Shown piece by piece: positions 15,938-22,892 of a stretch of 45,167 nt of DNA. The position numbers were made by a program, and so were the translations under genes. The stretch covers positions 1 through 45,167 of the IMG/VR virus record IMGVR_UViG_3300046507_000489, one strand, 5' to 3'. The DNA is from a virus. The notes under the pieces are model-generated. The model saw only the letters and a program-made list of their open reading frames with translations. It was not told the DNA's origin and did no database searches. Numbering within the stretch: the stretch's first letter is position 1; every line of letters starts with the position of its first letter.

Positions 15938-18450
15938 AGCTCGGTCATCACGGCGCCAGGCAGTTTGGCGATGTCATCGAGGACGATGTGGTTGTCGTAG
16001 AACCGGCTGACGGCGTCGTCCATGATGCCGATGCCGACGAGGTCGATGCCGGCCGCCATCAGCTTGGTCGTCATCATGCGGAGGTGTTCGGCGTCGCGTT
16101 GGGCGCCAGCGGGGTGACCGTCGGACAGCACCATGATCACCTTGCGCTTCTCCTTGCGCTGGACCAGGCGCATGGCTGCGTATTCGAGGGACTCGCCGTC
16201 GATGTTGCCGCCCATGTTCGGCTGCTTTGCGCGGAAGTGGGCGAAGCGCTTCTTGACGTCCGAGTTGATCCGCTCGTTGAAGTCCTTGAAGATCGGCATG
16301 TAGATCGGCATCACTCGGCAGAACTGGATGCCCGTCTTGCGCTGCTCCTCGTCGTAGTCGTTGATCAGCTTTTCCATCGCTTCGCGATTGAACCGCTCGT
16401 TGCTCGTCCACATGCCACCGGTCGTGAAGCCCAGGCATTCATGCGGAATGTTGACGCGCTCCAGCACGGAGGAAAGCGCGTAGCCGGCGGTTGTCGCCAG
16501 CGCTGCCTTTTCACCTTTCATCGAGCCGGAGTTGTCGATCAGCAGCGAGACGGCGGTGTCCTTTGCCGTGATCTCGTGGCGCTGCGAGAAGATGCGGGCG
16601 TCGCCGGCGATCAGTCGGTGCAGACCGGGACCGTTGAGCTTGCCGGAGCGCTGACCGCCGACGTTGAAGACGCGCGACTGCGCTGCCATCATGCGCTCGA
16701 TGTCCTTCTGCATGACACCGGTCATGGAGCGGACTTCGTCCTCGAGCTTGGTGACGTAGCTGCCGGCGTTCCAGTCCTTCGGGGTCGGATACGGCTCGAT
16801 CATGTCGTATTCGCGGGTATAGACCGTGTAGTCAGCCTCGCGGCAGGCTTCGATCGCTTCCTTCTGGATCATCACGACGATCGACGCGGAGAGATCCTTG
16901 TCGGCGACGTCCTCGTCCGTGAGCTCGTCGAAAGGATTCGGCCCGTCGTAGCCGACGCCGGCAACCTCGTTCTTGTTCTCGTCGTCCTCGGAAGCAGCCT
17001 CAGTGTCGTCGTCGGAGTCGGTCTCGACAGCTAGATTGTTGTTCGAGCCTTCCGCTTCGTCGCCGTCTTCACCTTCGTCGTCGTCTTCATCGCCGCCAGC
17101 GCCTGGCGATGAGCCATCCTCGCTCTGTGCATCACGATCAGCCTCGTCATCATCACCGGAATCGCCGGCATCACTTTCACCGTCATCAGCGGCTGATTGG
17201 TCGTCATCGCCGCCATCTTCACCCGCCTCATCTTTCTCGTCCTGATCTCCGGCCTCAGAATTGTCAGCCGACTTAGGTTCGTCACCGTCGGTCTGACCAT
17301 CATCGCCATCTTCATCATCGCCAGCGCCGGCAGATGCATCATCGGCATCGTCGTCTTCGCCATTTGACCTTTCTTCGTCCGACGCATCATCACTGGAACC
17401 AGAGCTTTGATCTGCCTGGTCTTCATCGTCGCCGGACTCTGCGTCACCTTTGCCTTTGCCTTCGTCGGCTTCGTCCTCGGGATCATCGCTCTTTCCATCT
17501 TTGCCGGAGTCACCTTCGTCCTCGCTCTCGCCAGGCTCGCCTTCGTCGGACGGCTCTTCACCGTCAGCGCCTTCGCCTTCGTCGTCGTCTTGCGGGTCGC
17601 TGTCCTCGTCGTCTTCACCGCCGGACGCGTTCTCGCTGTCTTCCTTGTGCTCGCGCTCGCCCTTGCCTTCACCGTCTTCAGAGGACTGCTCCTCGTCGGA
17701 GTGGTCTTCTTCGGACTCCTGGTCAGACGTGTCCTGGTCGCCGGACTGCGAATCCTGGTCGTCCTGCTCTTCGTCCTGGGGTTCAGGCTGGGGAGGGGCG
17801 GGCGGTGGTGGCGGGTAGAGGATAGCCTCGAGCTCGACCGCGGCGCGGTAGGTCTCCTCCGTGCTCGACAGATGGGGCACGCCGTCCTTGAACGACTGAG
17901 GCAGGCGCTTCATCAGCGCCTCAACAAGTGGATGATCCCAGTATTTGTTGTCGTCGAGGAAGTCCTGAAACTCTCTCTGACCGGAGAGCGCGCGCAGAAC
18001 GCCGACGAGGAGATAGCCGAACTGTTCTTCCTGGCTCTTGGCAGCAAGCACAGCCGGCTGCGTGATCTTCTCGGCGAACCAGCTCCGGAGCTGCGCAATG
18101 TTCTTGCGCGAACCGGGGAACATCTCGCCCATCCGGCGTTCGACATAGGTGTCTTCGAGCAGGTTGTGGAGATTATGCAGACGCTTGGACTTGTCCTTCG
18201 CCTTGAACAGGAAGTCGGTGCACAGGACGTGGCCGACTTCGTGATCGATGAAGCCCTGGATCGCGAAGATGAACTCCGGCTCAGCGTTGTCCGGAATGCA
18301 TGGAATGTTGATGTGGTAGGGCAGGCCAGTAACGGGGTGAGGCGCAACGTAGGCTCGAGTGCCGATCTGAGTGACTTTCAGACCTTTGCCGGCGATCATC
18401 GGGATCAACTTGGTGATCGCTTGGCGGAGGATTACAATTTCTTTGTTCAT
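15916..18450 (-). CDS. CobT-like VWA domain protein with an HExxH motif
   Basis: An 844-residue protein in three parts. Residues 1-205 resemble the N-terminal part of CobT but contain DHEVGH at 69-74 and LLEDTYVERRMGEM at 97-110, a HExxH...E arrangement like a zinc metallopeptidase. Residues about 210-520 are an extreme Asp/Glu/Ser/Gly-rich linker. The C-terminal 220 residues are a von Willebrand A domain with a MIDAS motif, LLIDNSGSMKG, and a later VLSDGHP segment. It should act with the CobS-like ATPase encoded next, as CobS-CobT or MoxR-VWA pairs do. The acidic linker is much longer than in typical bacterial CobT. It has its own operator and promoter motif upstream (18470-18509). Confidence 0.88.
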   Translation of the reverse strand: MNKEIVILRQAITKLIPMIAGKGLKVTQIGTRAYVAPHPVTGLPYHINIPCIPDNAEPEFIFAIQGFIDHEVGHVLCTDFLFKAKDKSKRLHNLHNLLEDTYVERRMGEMFPGSRKNIAQLRSWFAEKITQPAVLAAKSQEEQFGYLLVGVLRALSGQREFQDFLDDNKYWDHPLVEALMKRLPQSFKDGVPHLSSTEETYRAAVELEAILYPPPPPAPPQPEPQDEEQDDQDSQSGDQDTSDQESEEDHSDEEQSSEDGEGKGEREHKEDSENASGGEDDEDSDPQDDDEGEGADGEEPSDEGEPGESEDEGDSGKDGKSDDPEDEADEGKGKGDAESGDDEDQADQSSGSSDDASDEERSNGEDDDADDASAGAGDDEDGDDGQTDGDEPKSADNSEAGDQDEKDEAGEDGGDDDQSAADDGESDAGDSGDDDEADRDAQSEDGSSPGAGGDEDDDEGEDGDEAEGSNNNLAVETDSDDDTEAASEDDENKNEVAGVGYDGPNPFDELTDEDVADKDLSASIVVMIQKEAIEACREADYTVYTREYDMIEPYPTPKDWNAGSYVTKLEDEVRSMTGVMQKDIERMMAAQSRVFNVGGQRSGKLNGPGLHRLIAGDARIFSQRHEITAKDTAVSLLIDNSGSMKGEKAALATTAGYALSSVLERVNIPHECLGFTTGGMWTSNERFNREAMEKLINDYDEEQRKTGIQFCRVMPIYMPIFKDFNERINSDVKKRFAHFRAKQPNMGGNIDGESLEYAAMRLVQRKEKRKVIMVLSDGHPAGAQRDAEHLRMMTTKLMAAGIDLVGIGIMDDAVSRFYDNHIVLDDIAKLPGAVMTELRKILTK

Positions 18451-18469
18451 TGCGCTCTCACTGGTTCAA

Positions 18470-18483
18470 TCAATGTTTACTGA
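18470..18483. promoter_or_regulatory. Dispersed operator palindrome (TCAATGTTTACTGA)
   Basis: Lies 4 bases downstream of the -10-like element at 18488-18493 on the minus strand, and 19 bases before the CobT-like start codon. Confidence 0.75.
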
Positions 18484-18487
18484 ACAG

Positions 18488-18509
18488 TTATCGCATTAAA
18501 AAACTTGGG
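18488..18509 (-). promoter_or_regulatory. Middle-type promoter motif upstream of the CobT-like gene
   Basis: Minus strand: AACCC, 13 bases, CGATAA(C). The upstream box is perfect; the -10-like part is degenerate. It lies within the 3' end of the small membrane protein gene. Confidence 0.55.
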
Positions 18510-18714
18510 TTGCGAACGGCAAGAGAAGGATTGCTGCGCCGATCACAGGGATAATGATGTGGACGTTTCCATATTCAGGATGGTCGCCGCTAAAGATGGT
18601 CATACTGCCAATTTCCTTGCGGGCCTTATTCACCAGCCTATTTGCCTGCTCATAGGCATCTTCGAAGTCGAGTTCTTTGACGGCTTCGGACTGGTTCATG
18701 CGAAGAGTGTTCAT
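18496..18714 (-). CDS. Small protein with one C-terminal transmembrane segment
   Basis: A 72-residue protein starting MNTLRMNQSEAVKELDFEDA. Residues 10-37 are a charged helix (EDAYEQANRLVNKARKEI) and residues 51-70 form one hydrophobic segment (VHIIIPVIGAAILLLPFA), giving a tail-anchored topology with the helix in the cytoplasm. The ribosome site is weak (AAGGG about 12 bases upstream), and the second Met at residue 6 may be the real start. A palindromic operator (18744-18757) lies upstream, so the gene seems to form its own repressible unit between the regulator terminator and the CobT-like gene. No family was recognised. Confidence 0.65.
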   Translation of the reverse strand: MNTLRMNQSEAVKELDFEDAYEQANRLVNKARKEIGSMTIFSGDHPEYGNVHIIIPVIGAAILLLPFATQVF

Positions 18715-18743
18715 GCCCTGTTACCCTTTGGTGTGGTGATCGA

Positions 18744-18757
18744 TCAATATTTATTGA
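18744..18757. promoter_or_regulatory. Dispersed operator palindrome (TCAATATTTATTGA)
   Basis: Extended as GATCAATATTTATTGATC, an almost perfect 18-bp palindrome. It lies between the regulator's terminator and the small membrane protein gene. Confidence 0.75.
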
Positions 18758-18767
18758 TCATCTAGCT

Positions 18768-18800
18768 CAGAAAGAAAGCGGCCGCTACCCCCGCGGCCGC
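18768..18800 (-). terminator. Intrinsic terminator of the HTH regulator gene
   Basis: GCGGCCGC (18778-18785) pairs with GCGGCCGC (18793-18800), an 8-bp all-GC stem with a 7-base loop; read on the minus strand it is followed by TTTCTTTCT. Confidence 0.85.
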
Positions 18801-18826
18801 CGTGAAAGCTACAAATGTAGCAGGCG

Positions 18827-19234
18827 TTACGAAAACGCCTTAGTGATCGCCGAACGACGTTGATCGTTGAGACCCGGATCAGAAGCTCCGGAGATCTCGC
18901 GGATCAACGTGATGATGGCTTTTTCGTTGGCGCTCATGAACATGGCGTCAAAGAGCTGAGTGGTCTCCTTGTCGTCGTTGGTGAAGTAGAGCTTAATCGC
19001 CATGCGCATCAGATGCGCCGGGTCAGTCTCCAGTGCCTTCGCCAAACCGATGACCCGATCGAGCGGCAATTTGGCGTCGCCGGTCTTGATCATGGAAATG
19101 ATGCCTGGGGTCTTGAAACCCGCCTGTTGAGCGATCAATCTTTGGCTCTTGGTAGCCGCCAACTCATCGATGCGCTTGGAGAGGAACTTCGCCAGCTCGC
19201 TGTCAGCGTATGGACGTTCAATCATCTCGCTCAT
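18827..19234 (-). CDS. XRE-type helix-turn-helix regulator, candidate phage repressor
   Basis: A 135-residue protein. Residues 14-65 contain an HTH of the XRE/Cro-CI class: LSKRIDELAATKSQRLIAQQAGF, KTPGIISMIKTGDAKLPLDRV and IGLAKALETDP, with recognition helix around residues 46-54. The C-terminal 60 residues are helical and may mediate dimerisation. The leader contains an operator palindrome (19370-19383) overlapping the -35 of a probable promoter, which suggests autoregulation, plus a middle-type promoter motif (19308-19328). A strong terminator follows the gene. It is the best candidate for the protein that binds the dispersed TCAAT-N4-AYTGA sites. Similar proteins occur in rhizobial chromosomes, where they are also unassigned. 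Confidence 0.85.
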   Translation of the reverse strand: MSEMIERPYADSELAKFLSKRIDELAATKSQRLIAQQAGFKTPGIISMIKTGDAKLPLDRVIGLAKALETDPAHLMRMAIKLYFTNDDKETTQLFDAMFMSANEKAIITLIREISGASDPGLNDQRRSAITKAFS

Positions 19235-19307
19235 GTGTATATTAACCCCTTGTCCCTTCGAGTTTCTTTAGCGTTTATTCTGACAGCGTGTTTTTGTTCT
19301 ATGTCAG

Positions 19308-19328
19308 TAATAGCGCTCACTTCTTGGG
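19308..19328 (-). promoter_or_regulatory. Middle-type promoter motif upstream of the HTH regulator
   Basis: Minus strand: AACCC, 12 bases, CTATTA. It lies about 74 bases before the regulator start codon and would add a second, later promoter to that gene. Confidence 0.65.
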
Positions 19329-19342
19329 TTGATCGCGATTTT

Positions 19343-19373
19343 TTTATAGACAGATCGGCGAATGATAAGTCAA
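19343..19373 (-). promoter_or_regulatory. Probable sigma-70 promoter of the HTH regulator, overlapped by an operator
   Basis: Minus strand: TTGACT (19373-19368) and TCTATAAA (19350-19343), 17 bases from the first hexamer to TCTATA and 18 to CTATAA. The -35 hexamer is part of the operator at 19370-19383. Confidence 0.55.
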
Positions 19374-19383
19374 TACCTACTGA
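19370..19383. promoter_or_regulatory. Dispersed operator palindrome (TCAATACCTACTGA)
   Basis: Copy of the palindrome with a diverged centre, overlapping the -35 hexamer of the regulator's own promoter. Confidence 0.7.
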
Positions 19384-19478
19384 ACGCCCAATCGCCATTA
19401 AATTGCAACGGGGTTCAAAATATCCAAGATATTTGTATTTTATACCTATTTTAGGTTGAGTGACTGAAAGCTAATCGA

Positions 19479-19576
19479 AAGGATTCGTTGCACTGGTGCA
19501 ATTATTGGCGTCTTGAATTTGAAGGATTCGATTGGCTCCGGGGACCTAATTGTTGACATCGAAATCCAAGGATTCA
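19479..19576 (+). repeat. Three direct AAGGATTC repeats (iteron-like)
   Basis: AAGGATTCG at 19479-19487 and 19522-19530, and AAGGATTCA at 19568-19576, spaced 43 and 46 bases (about four helical turns), upstream of the RHH and repC genes. They could bind the RHH protein or form part of an origin. Confidence 0.5.
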
Positions 19577-19760
19577 TTTGAATTATAGACTTCGATTATT
19601 AGGACGCATTACATATCGCTGATTCGGCGTTTTAAGCTTCAAGTTCCATAAGCGCGGTTATGCCACATTCGGCCGTCCAATGATCGTTGAACGCCCGCCC
19701 CTTGCAAAATATAGAGAATCGCGTCACTTGTTATGGCGAGTGCATTATGGAGATTCGCGT

Positions 19761-19967
19761 ATGAGTCGCTCAGCCGAGAGAATGGCAGAACACAGGAAGC
19801 GCCTAAAGGAGGCAGGCCTGTTGCAATCCACAATCTGGCTATCGAAGGATGACGAGGTCAAGCTCTCGGAGTTTATGCAGGTCAACCAGATCAGCACGAA
19901 GTCGGAAGCGATCCAGAAGGCATTGAGACTGGCATTTACAGAGGACGAAATGGAAATGCGGGCCTAA
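19761..19967 (+). CDS. Ribbon-helix-helix-like small DNA-binding protein
   Basis: A 68-residue protein starting MSRSAERMAEHRKRLKEAG, with GGAG 8 bases upstream of the ATG. The basic N-terminal helix is followed by STIWLSKDDEVKLSEFMQ and TKSEAIQKALRLAFTED, the strand-helix-helix pattern of Arc/MetJ/CopG-type regulators. CopG-like proteins often control plasmid copy number. Here the gene sits directly upstream of repC on the same strand, 169 bases away, so control of repC expression is a reasonable inference. No toxin partner is adjacent, which argues against an antitoxin role. Confidence 0.7.
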   Translation: MSRSAERMAEHRKRLKEAGLLQSTIWLSKDDEVKLSEFMQVNQISTKSEAIQKALRLAFTEDEMEMRA

Positions 19968-20050
19968 CAAAGCCAAAGAGCCCCAGAACCGGCAAGTTCT
20001 GGAGCTCTCGATATCTGCGAATCAGTTGGGAGTCCCAACGACCGTTCACA
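19966..20050 (-). ncRNA. Candidate counter-transcript RNA antisense to the repC leader
   Basis: On the minus strand, opposite the repC leader, TTGACA lies at 20084-20079 (a possible -35, though the -10 is poor). About 75 bases downstream is an intrinsic terminator: GAGC (20007-20004), GTTCTGG (20002-19996) and their complements at 19978-19989, followed by TTTGGCTTTG. The expected RNA is about 75-85 nt. repABC plasmids of rhizobia have just such a small antisense RNA between repB and repC that limits RepC synthesis. The end points are estimates. Confidence 0.55.
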
Positions 20051-20113
20051 AGTCGTTTCTCCCATGAATTCAAAGTGGTGTCAACGCTCCTCGGAGCGAA
20101 CGGCGAAGTTTTG

Positions 20114-20127
20114 CCCCCGATTCGGGG
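20114..20127 (+). promoter_or_regulatory. Hairpin that can hide the repC ribosome binding site
   Basis: CCCCGA (20115-20120) pairs with TCGGGG (20122-20127), and GGGGA in the second arm is the repC Shine-Dalgarno sequence, 8 bases from the ATG. Opening of this hairpin would be needed for translation, as in repABC leaders. Confidence 0.6.
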
Positions 20128-20136
20128 ATATAAATC

Positions 20137-21246
20137 ATGGAGAAGACAACTAACTCCGGCTGGCGAAAGCTGCCGGAAGGCCCACCGATTCTGTTTAGTG
20201 GGCATCACGACGCCTCACGAAGTCAGTTATTTAGGGTTAAGAAACTTGCCGATCAGGCTCTAGGACTCGCGCGCTCAAGTATAGCGGTCCTCGGGAGTCT
20301 GATTAGCTTCTACCACGAGCCGCTCAAGGGAAGAATCCTCGTCTGGCCTTCCAACGAAGCACTCTGTGACGCCACCGGCTATTCAGAACGGGCGATCAGG
20401 ATTGCCTTGCGTGATCTGATCGACAAAGGACTCGTTGCTGCCAAGGACAGTCCCAACGGCAAAAGATTCTGCCAGCGCGACAAGAGGTCTGGACAGATCG
20501 TCGACGCCTATGGATTCGACCTCTCCGGGCTCATTGAACGCGAGAAAGAATTCAAGGAGGTCGTCCTCAACCAGAACGCCGAGCGCGATCTCAGGAAGCG
20601 CGAGTGGGATGATCTGACGGTGTGCCGGCGTTCCGTCGACCAGGTGATCCGGACCTTTGGCGAGTGGCATCCCGATTTCGACATACGCGAACTCGTGGCG
20701 AAGTTCGACCGGCTCCTGGCCCAGACACCGCGGCGGGCAAAAGATCGCGCTGCAGGCCCTCTCCTGGGCGCTTGGCGCGGGCTAAAGGAAGAGGCAGAAG
20801 CTCTGTTTCATACCGCCAATGACGGCAATAATTGCCGGCACAAAGAAGACAACAACGAAGCCTTTGACCAGTCTTGTAATAACGGCCAAGAAGGGTTGGG
20901 TAGGGGCGAAATCAGCCTGGGCGACGTGGTGGCGGCCTGCCCTGCTGCGATCGGCTATGCCGACAAGGTGCGAACCGAGACCGAGCTGGTATTGGAGGCC
21001 GGGCGACTGCGTGGCGCGTTCGGGACTCACCGGTCGGCCTGGGAGGAGGCCTGCGCCGATCTTGGGCGGGTGCGGGCCGCGGTGACCTTCTTCATGGTGC
21101 TCCAGCTTTACGACGACGATCAGAACGGCCGCCGGCAAATCAAGAACTTCGGCGGGCTCTTCAGGGCGACGGCCCGGCGCGTGGCGGCCGGCGAGCTGGA
21201 TCTTGTCGCCGAGATCGCACAGATGAAGCGACGACGGCACCACTGA
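20137..21246 (+). CDS. RepC-type plasmid replication initiator
   Basis: A 369-residue protein matching the RepC layout of rhizobial repABC plasmids: GWRKLPEGPP at the N-terminus, LADQALGLARSSIAVLGSLI, WPSNEALCDATGYSERAIRI, KDSPNGKRF and GQIVDAYGFDLSGLIERE in the winged-helix N-domain, a diverged linker, then a C-domain with FGGLFRATARRVAAGELDL, corresponding to the family's GGYLR-LT-KA--GEF. RepC binds oriV, which in plasmids lies within the repC gene itself, and starts theta replication. It is one of only three plus-strand genes in the window. No repA or repB is present. The leader carries a candidate antisense RNA and an SD-sequestering hairpin. The gene may initiate phage replication or maintain a plasmid prophage. 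Confidence 0.88.
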   Translation: MEKTTNSGWRKLPEGPPILFSGHHDASRSQLFRVKKLADQALGLARSSIAVLGSLISFYHEPLKGRILVWPSNEALCDATGYSERAIRIALRDLIDKGLVAAKDSPNGKRFCQRDKRSGQIVDAYGFDLSGLIEREKEFKEVVLNQNAERDLRKREWDDLTVCRRSVDQVIRTFGEWHPDFDIRELVAKFDRLLAQTPRRAKDRAAGPLLGAWRGLKEEAEALFHTANDGNNCRHKEDNNEAFDQSCNNGQEGLGRGEISLGDVVAACPAAIGYADKVRTETELVLEAGRLRGAFGTHRSAWEEACADLGRVRAAVTFFMVLQLYDDDQNGRRQIKNFGGLFRATARRVAAGELDLVAEIAQMKRRRHH

Positions 21247-21248
21247 CG

Positions 21249-21274
21249 AAAAAAGGGTGGTCCGAAGACCACCC
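21249..21274 (-). terminator. Intrinsic terminator between convergent repC and ligase genes
   Basis: GGGTGGTC (21255-21262) pairs with GACCACCC (21267-21274), an 8-bp stem with a CGAA/TTCG loop; on the minus strand a T6 run (21254-21249) follows. It ends minus-strand transcripts coming from the ligase gene or from the promoter motif at 21317-21337. Confidence 0.9.
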
Positions 21275-21310
21275 AGTTGACATGAACGGGAGACTATCGA
21301 TCACTCGATA
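21249..21310 (-). ncRNA. Candidate small RNA: middle-type promoter followed only by a terminator
   Basis: A strong copy of the promoter motif (21317-21337) lies between the ligase stop codon and the terminator at 21249-21274, with no gene after it. Transcription starting near 21309 would give an RNA of about 60 nt ending in the GGGTGGTC/GACCACCC hairpin with a T6 tail. It would be antisense to the 3' trailer of the repC mRNA. The start point is inferred from the -10 position. Confidence 0.5.
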
Positions 21311-21316
21311 ACACTA

Positions 21317-21337
21317 TAATAGCGCTCAAGAATCGGG
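21317..21337 (-). promoter_or_regulatory. Middle-type promoter motif with no downstream gene
   Basis: Minus strand: AATCCC, 12 bases, CTATTA in GCGCTATTATAG, nearly identical to the SSB gene promoter motif (9178-9198). Confidence 0.65.
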
Positions 21338-21350
21338 ATTGCGCAGAAAG

Positions 21351-22883
21351 TTACGCGGCCTTCTTCAGCTCACGAAGTGCTTCGCCGGCCTTGTCGTCAC
21401 GGAAGATGATTTTGCGCGGATGACGAAGAGAGCCGTCGGGCGTGACCTCGTTGAACTTCACCTCGATCATACGACCGAGGAACTTGAAGCCGCGATCGAA
21501 CACCTGGTCGAGTGGCAGGGAGTAGCCTGGTTTGAAGCCGACCTTCGGATCGATCCCGAGAATGGCCGCGTCGTGTTCCCAGTCCTTGTAAAGCTGGTCG
21601 CGTTCGTCTGAACTCCAGCCGCCACCAACGCGCACCTCGACATCTTCGTGGTCGACGATAGCACCACCGAGCCGATCCTCGTTCTCGGAACCGGCCTCGC
21701 CGTTGTAGAAGCCGGTGATGAAGAGATCCTTCGTTTCCTCCGGCTTGAGTTTCAGCCAGGTGTAGGACTTCTTCTTCTCGTAGGCGCCATCCCAGGTCTT
21801 GACCATCGCGCCCTCGAGGCACTTGGGCAGACCTGTCGCCTCGTCGATGAGGATCTCGAGGAGCTGGACCTCGCGCTCCTTGTCACCGCGAGCGAGATAA
21901 CTCGCCAGCGTCTGATTGGCATAGTGCTCGTAGATCCGGGCAATGTCGTCGTGGTTACGCGCGATCTGGATCTCGGTCGGGTAGATCGGCGACTGACCGA
22001 TGACCTGGGCGTTCTCCACGAAGAGCTGAAGCTGGATGCGCCGGGCAGCCAATGGCACCTGGTAGGGCTTGTTTCCGATGAAGCCGTCATAGGGGAGAAT
22101 ATCGAAGGCGTGGAGCTCTGCACCCTCTGCCTTCTCGCCCTTGCGTCGGAGCGCGCCGGTCGCCGAGAACAGACCCATCATTGCTTCGGTGTCGACCACG
22201 AAGGACGGATGCTCTTCGTCGCCGCGGAACAGCGTGCGCAGAAGATCCGCATAGTGCTTGTCGGCCTTCGCCTGGGTGCGCAGTTCATAGGCAGTCTTCA
22301 GCAACGGTTCGACCAGATACTGCAGCGCCTCGATCGCATTGCCGGAGCGGGTGAAGAAAGCCCCCTTCCCGTTCACCGCAATGAAGGTGCAGCGATAGCC
22401 GTCGAGCTTCGGTTCCTCTGCCACCGGGAACTTCGTGACGCGCTTTTCCTCGTAAGGATGGGCGCGCATGACGCCGAACGACGGCAAGAAGTCAGGCAGG
22501 ACGGCTGCGATCGTCGAGTTGGAGATGCCGACCTTCCAATCCTTCGCGAGGATCTTGAAGAGGATCTGCCGGCTCGGTTCGTCGAGGACACTGAAGAGAT
22601 CGTTGATCTCCTCCTTTGCCATGTTACCGGTCAGTGACCGTGTCGACAGCCTGGTTAAATGGCTTTCGACGATCGGATCATCGATGCTGATCTGCGCCTG
22701 GCTTGCGGCCGCCGGCATCTTCGTGACCTTGATCCCGTAGGTGATGAAGGGGTCGTAGGTCCACTTGCAGATGAACTGGCCGATATCGGTCTGCAAAAGA
22801 CCGGTCAGGATGAGCTGCTTGTCGATGCGACCAGGCGCCTGCCCGATCGCTTCGATCAACTCCAATGCATGTTTCGCTTCCAA
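21351..22883 (-). CDS. ATP-dependent DNA ligase
   Basis: A 510-residue ligase of the T4 gp30 / eukaryotic type. Motif I EPKLDGYR is at 157-164, with Lys159 as the AMP-accepting residue; later motifs include FVVDTEAMMG, HAFDILPYDG, LEGAMVKTWDG (motif IV) and YTWLKLKPE (motif V). The N-terminal 150 residues are the helical DNA-binding domain, and the C-terminal part (GGWSSDERDQLYKD, RHPRKIIFRDDKAGE) is the OB fold. It would seal nicks left by the FEN1-like nuclease. The start is TTG at 22883 with AGGAG 6 bases upstream; no in-frame ATG occurs before residue 56. Confidence 0.95.
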   Translation of the reverse strand: MEAKHALELIEAIGQAPGRIDKQLILTGLLQTDIGQFICKWTYDPFITYGIKVTKMPAAASQAQISIDDPIVESHLTRLSTRSLTGNMAKEEINDLFSVLDEPSRQILFKILAKDWKVGISNSTIAAVLPDFLPSFGVMRAHPYEEKRVTKFPVAEEPKLDGYRCTFIAVNGKGAFFTRSGNAIEALQYLVEPLLKTAYELRTQAKADKHYADLLRTLFRGDEEHPSFVVDTEAMMGLFSATGALRRKGEKAEGAELHAFDILPYDGFIGNKPYQVPLAARRIQLQLFVENAQVIGQSPIYPTEIQIARNHDDIARIYEHYANQTLASYLARGDKEREVQLLEILIDEATGLPKCLEGAMVKTWDGAYEKKKSYTWLKLKPEETKDLFITGFYNGEAGSENEDRLGGAIVDHEDVEVRVGGGWSSDERDQLYKDWEHDAAILGIDPKVGFKPGYSLPLDQVFDRGFKFLGRMIEVKFNEVTPDGSLRHPRKIIFRDDKAGEALRELKKAA

Positions 22884-22892
22884 GTTTGTCTC

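Larger units (their letters stand above)
19235..19760. other. Divergent control region without a gene (526 bp)
   Basis: This AT-rich gap separates the minus-strand HTH regulator from the plus-strand RHH-repC genes. It holds two promoter candidates for the regulator, one operator palindrome, and three spaced AAGGATTC repeats (19479-19576). No open frame with a plausible ribosome site was seen. It is the most AT-rich stretch of the window and a reasonable place for a replication origin or a genetic switch. Confidence 0.6.

Noticed and set aside
14605-18450. Cobalamin biosynthesis genes
   Set aside because: Only CobS- and CobT-like genes occur, without CobN or other pathway genes, and the CobT-like protein has an unusual N-terminal motif and linker. 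A B12 role cannot be supported.
21351-22883. NAD-dependent ligase or RNA ligase
   Set aside because: The KLDG motif with EGAMVK and WLKLKP, the size and C-terminal OB segment fit an ATP-dependent DNA ligase.
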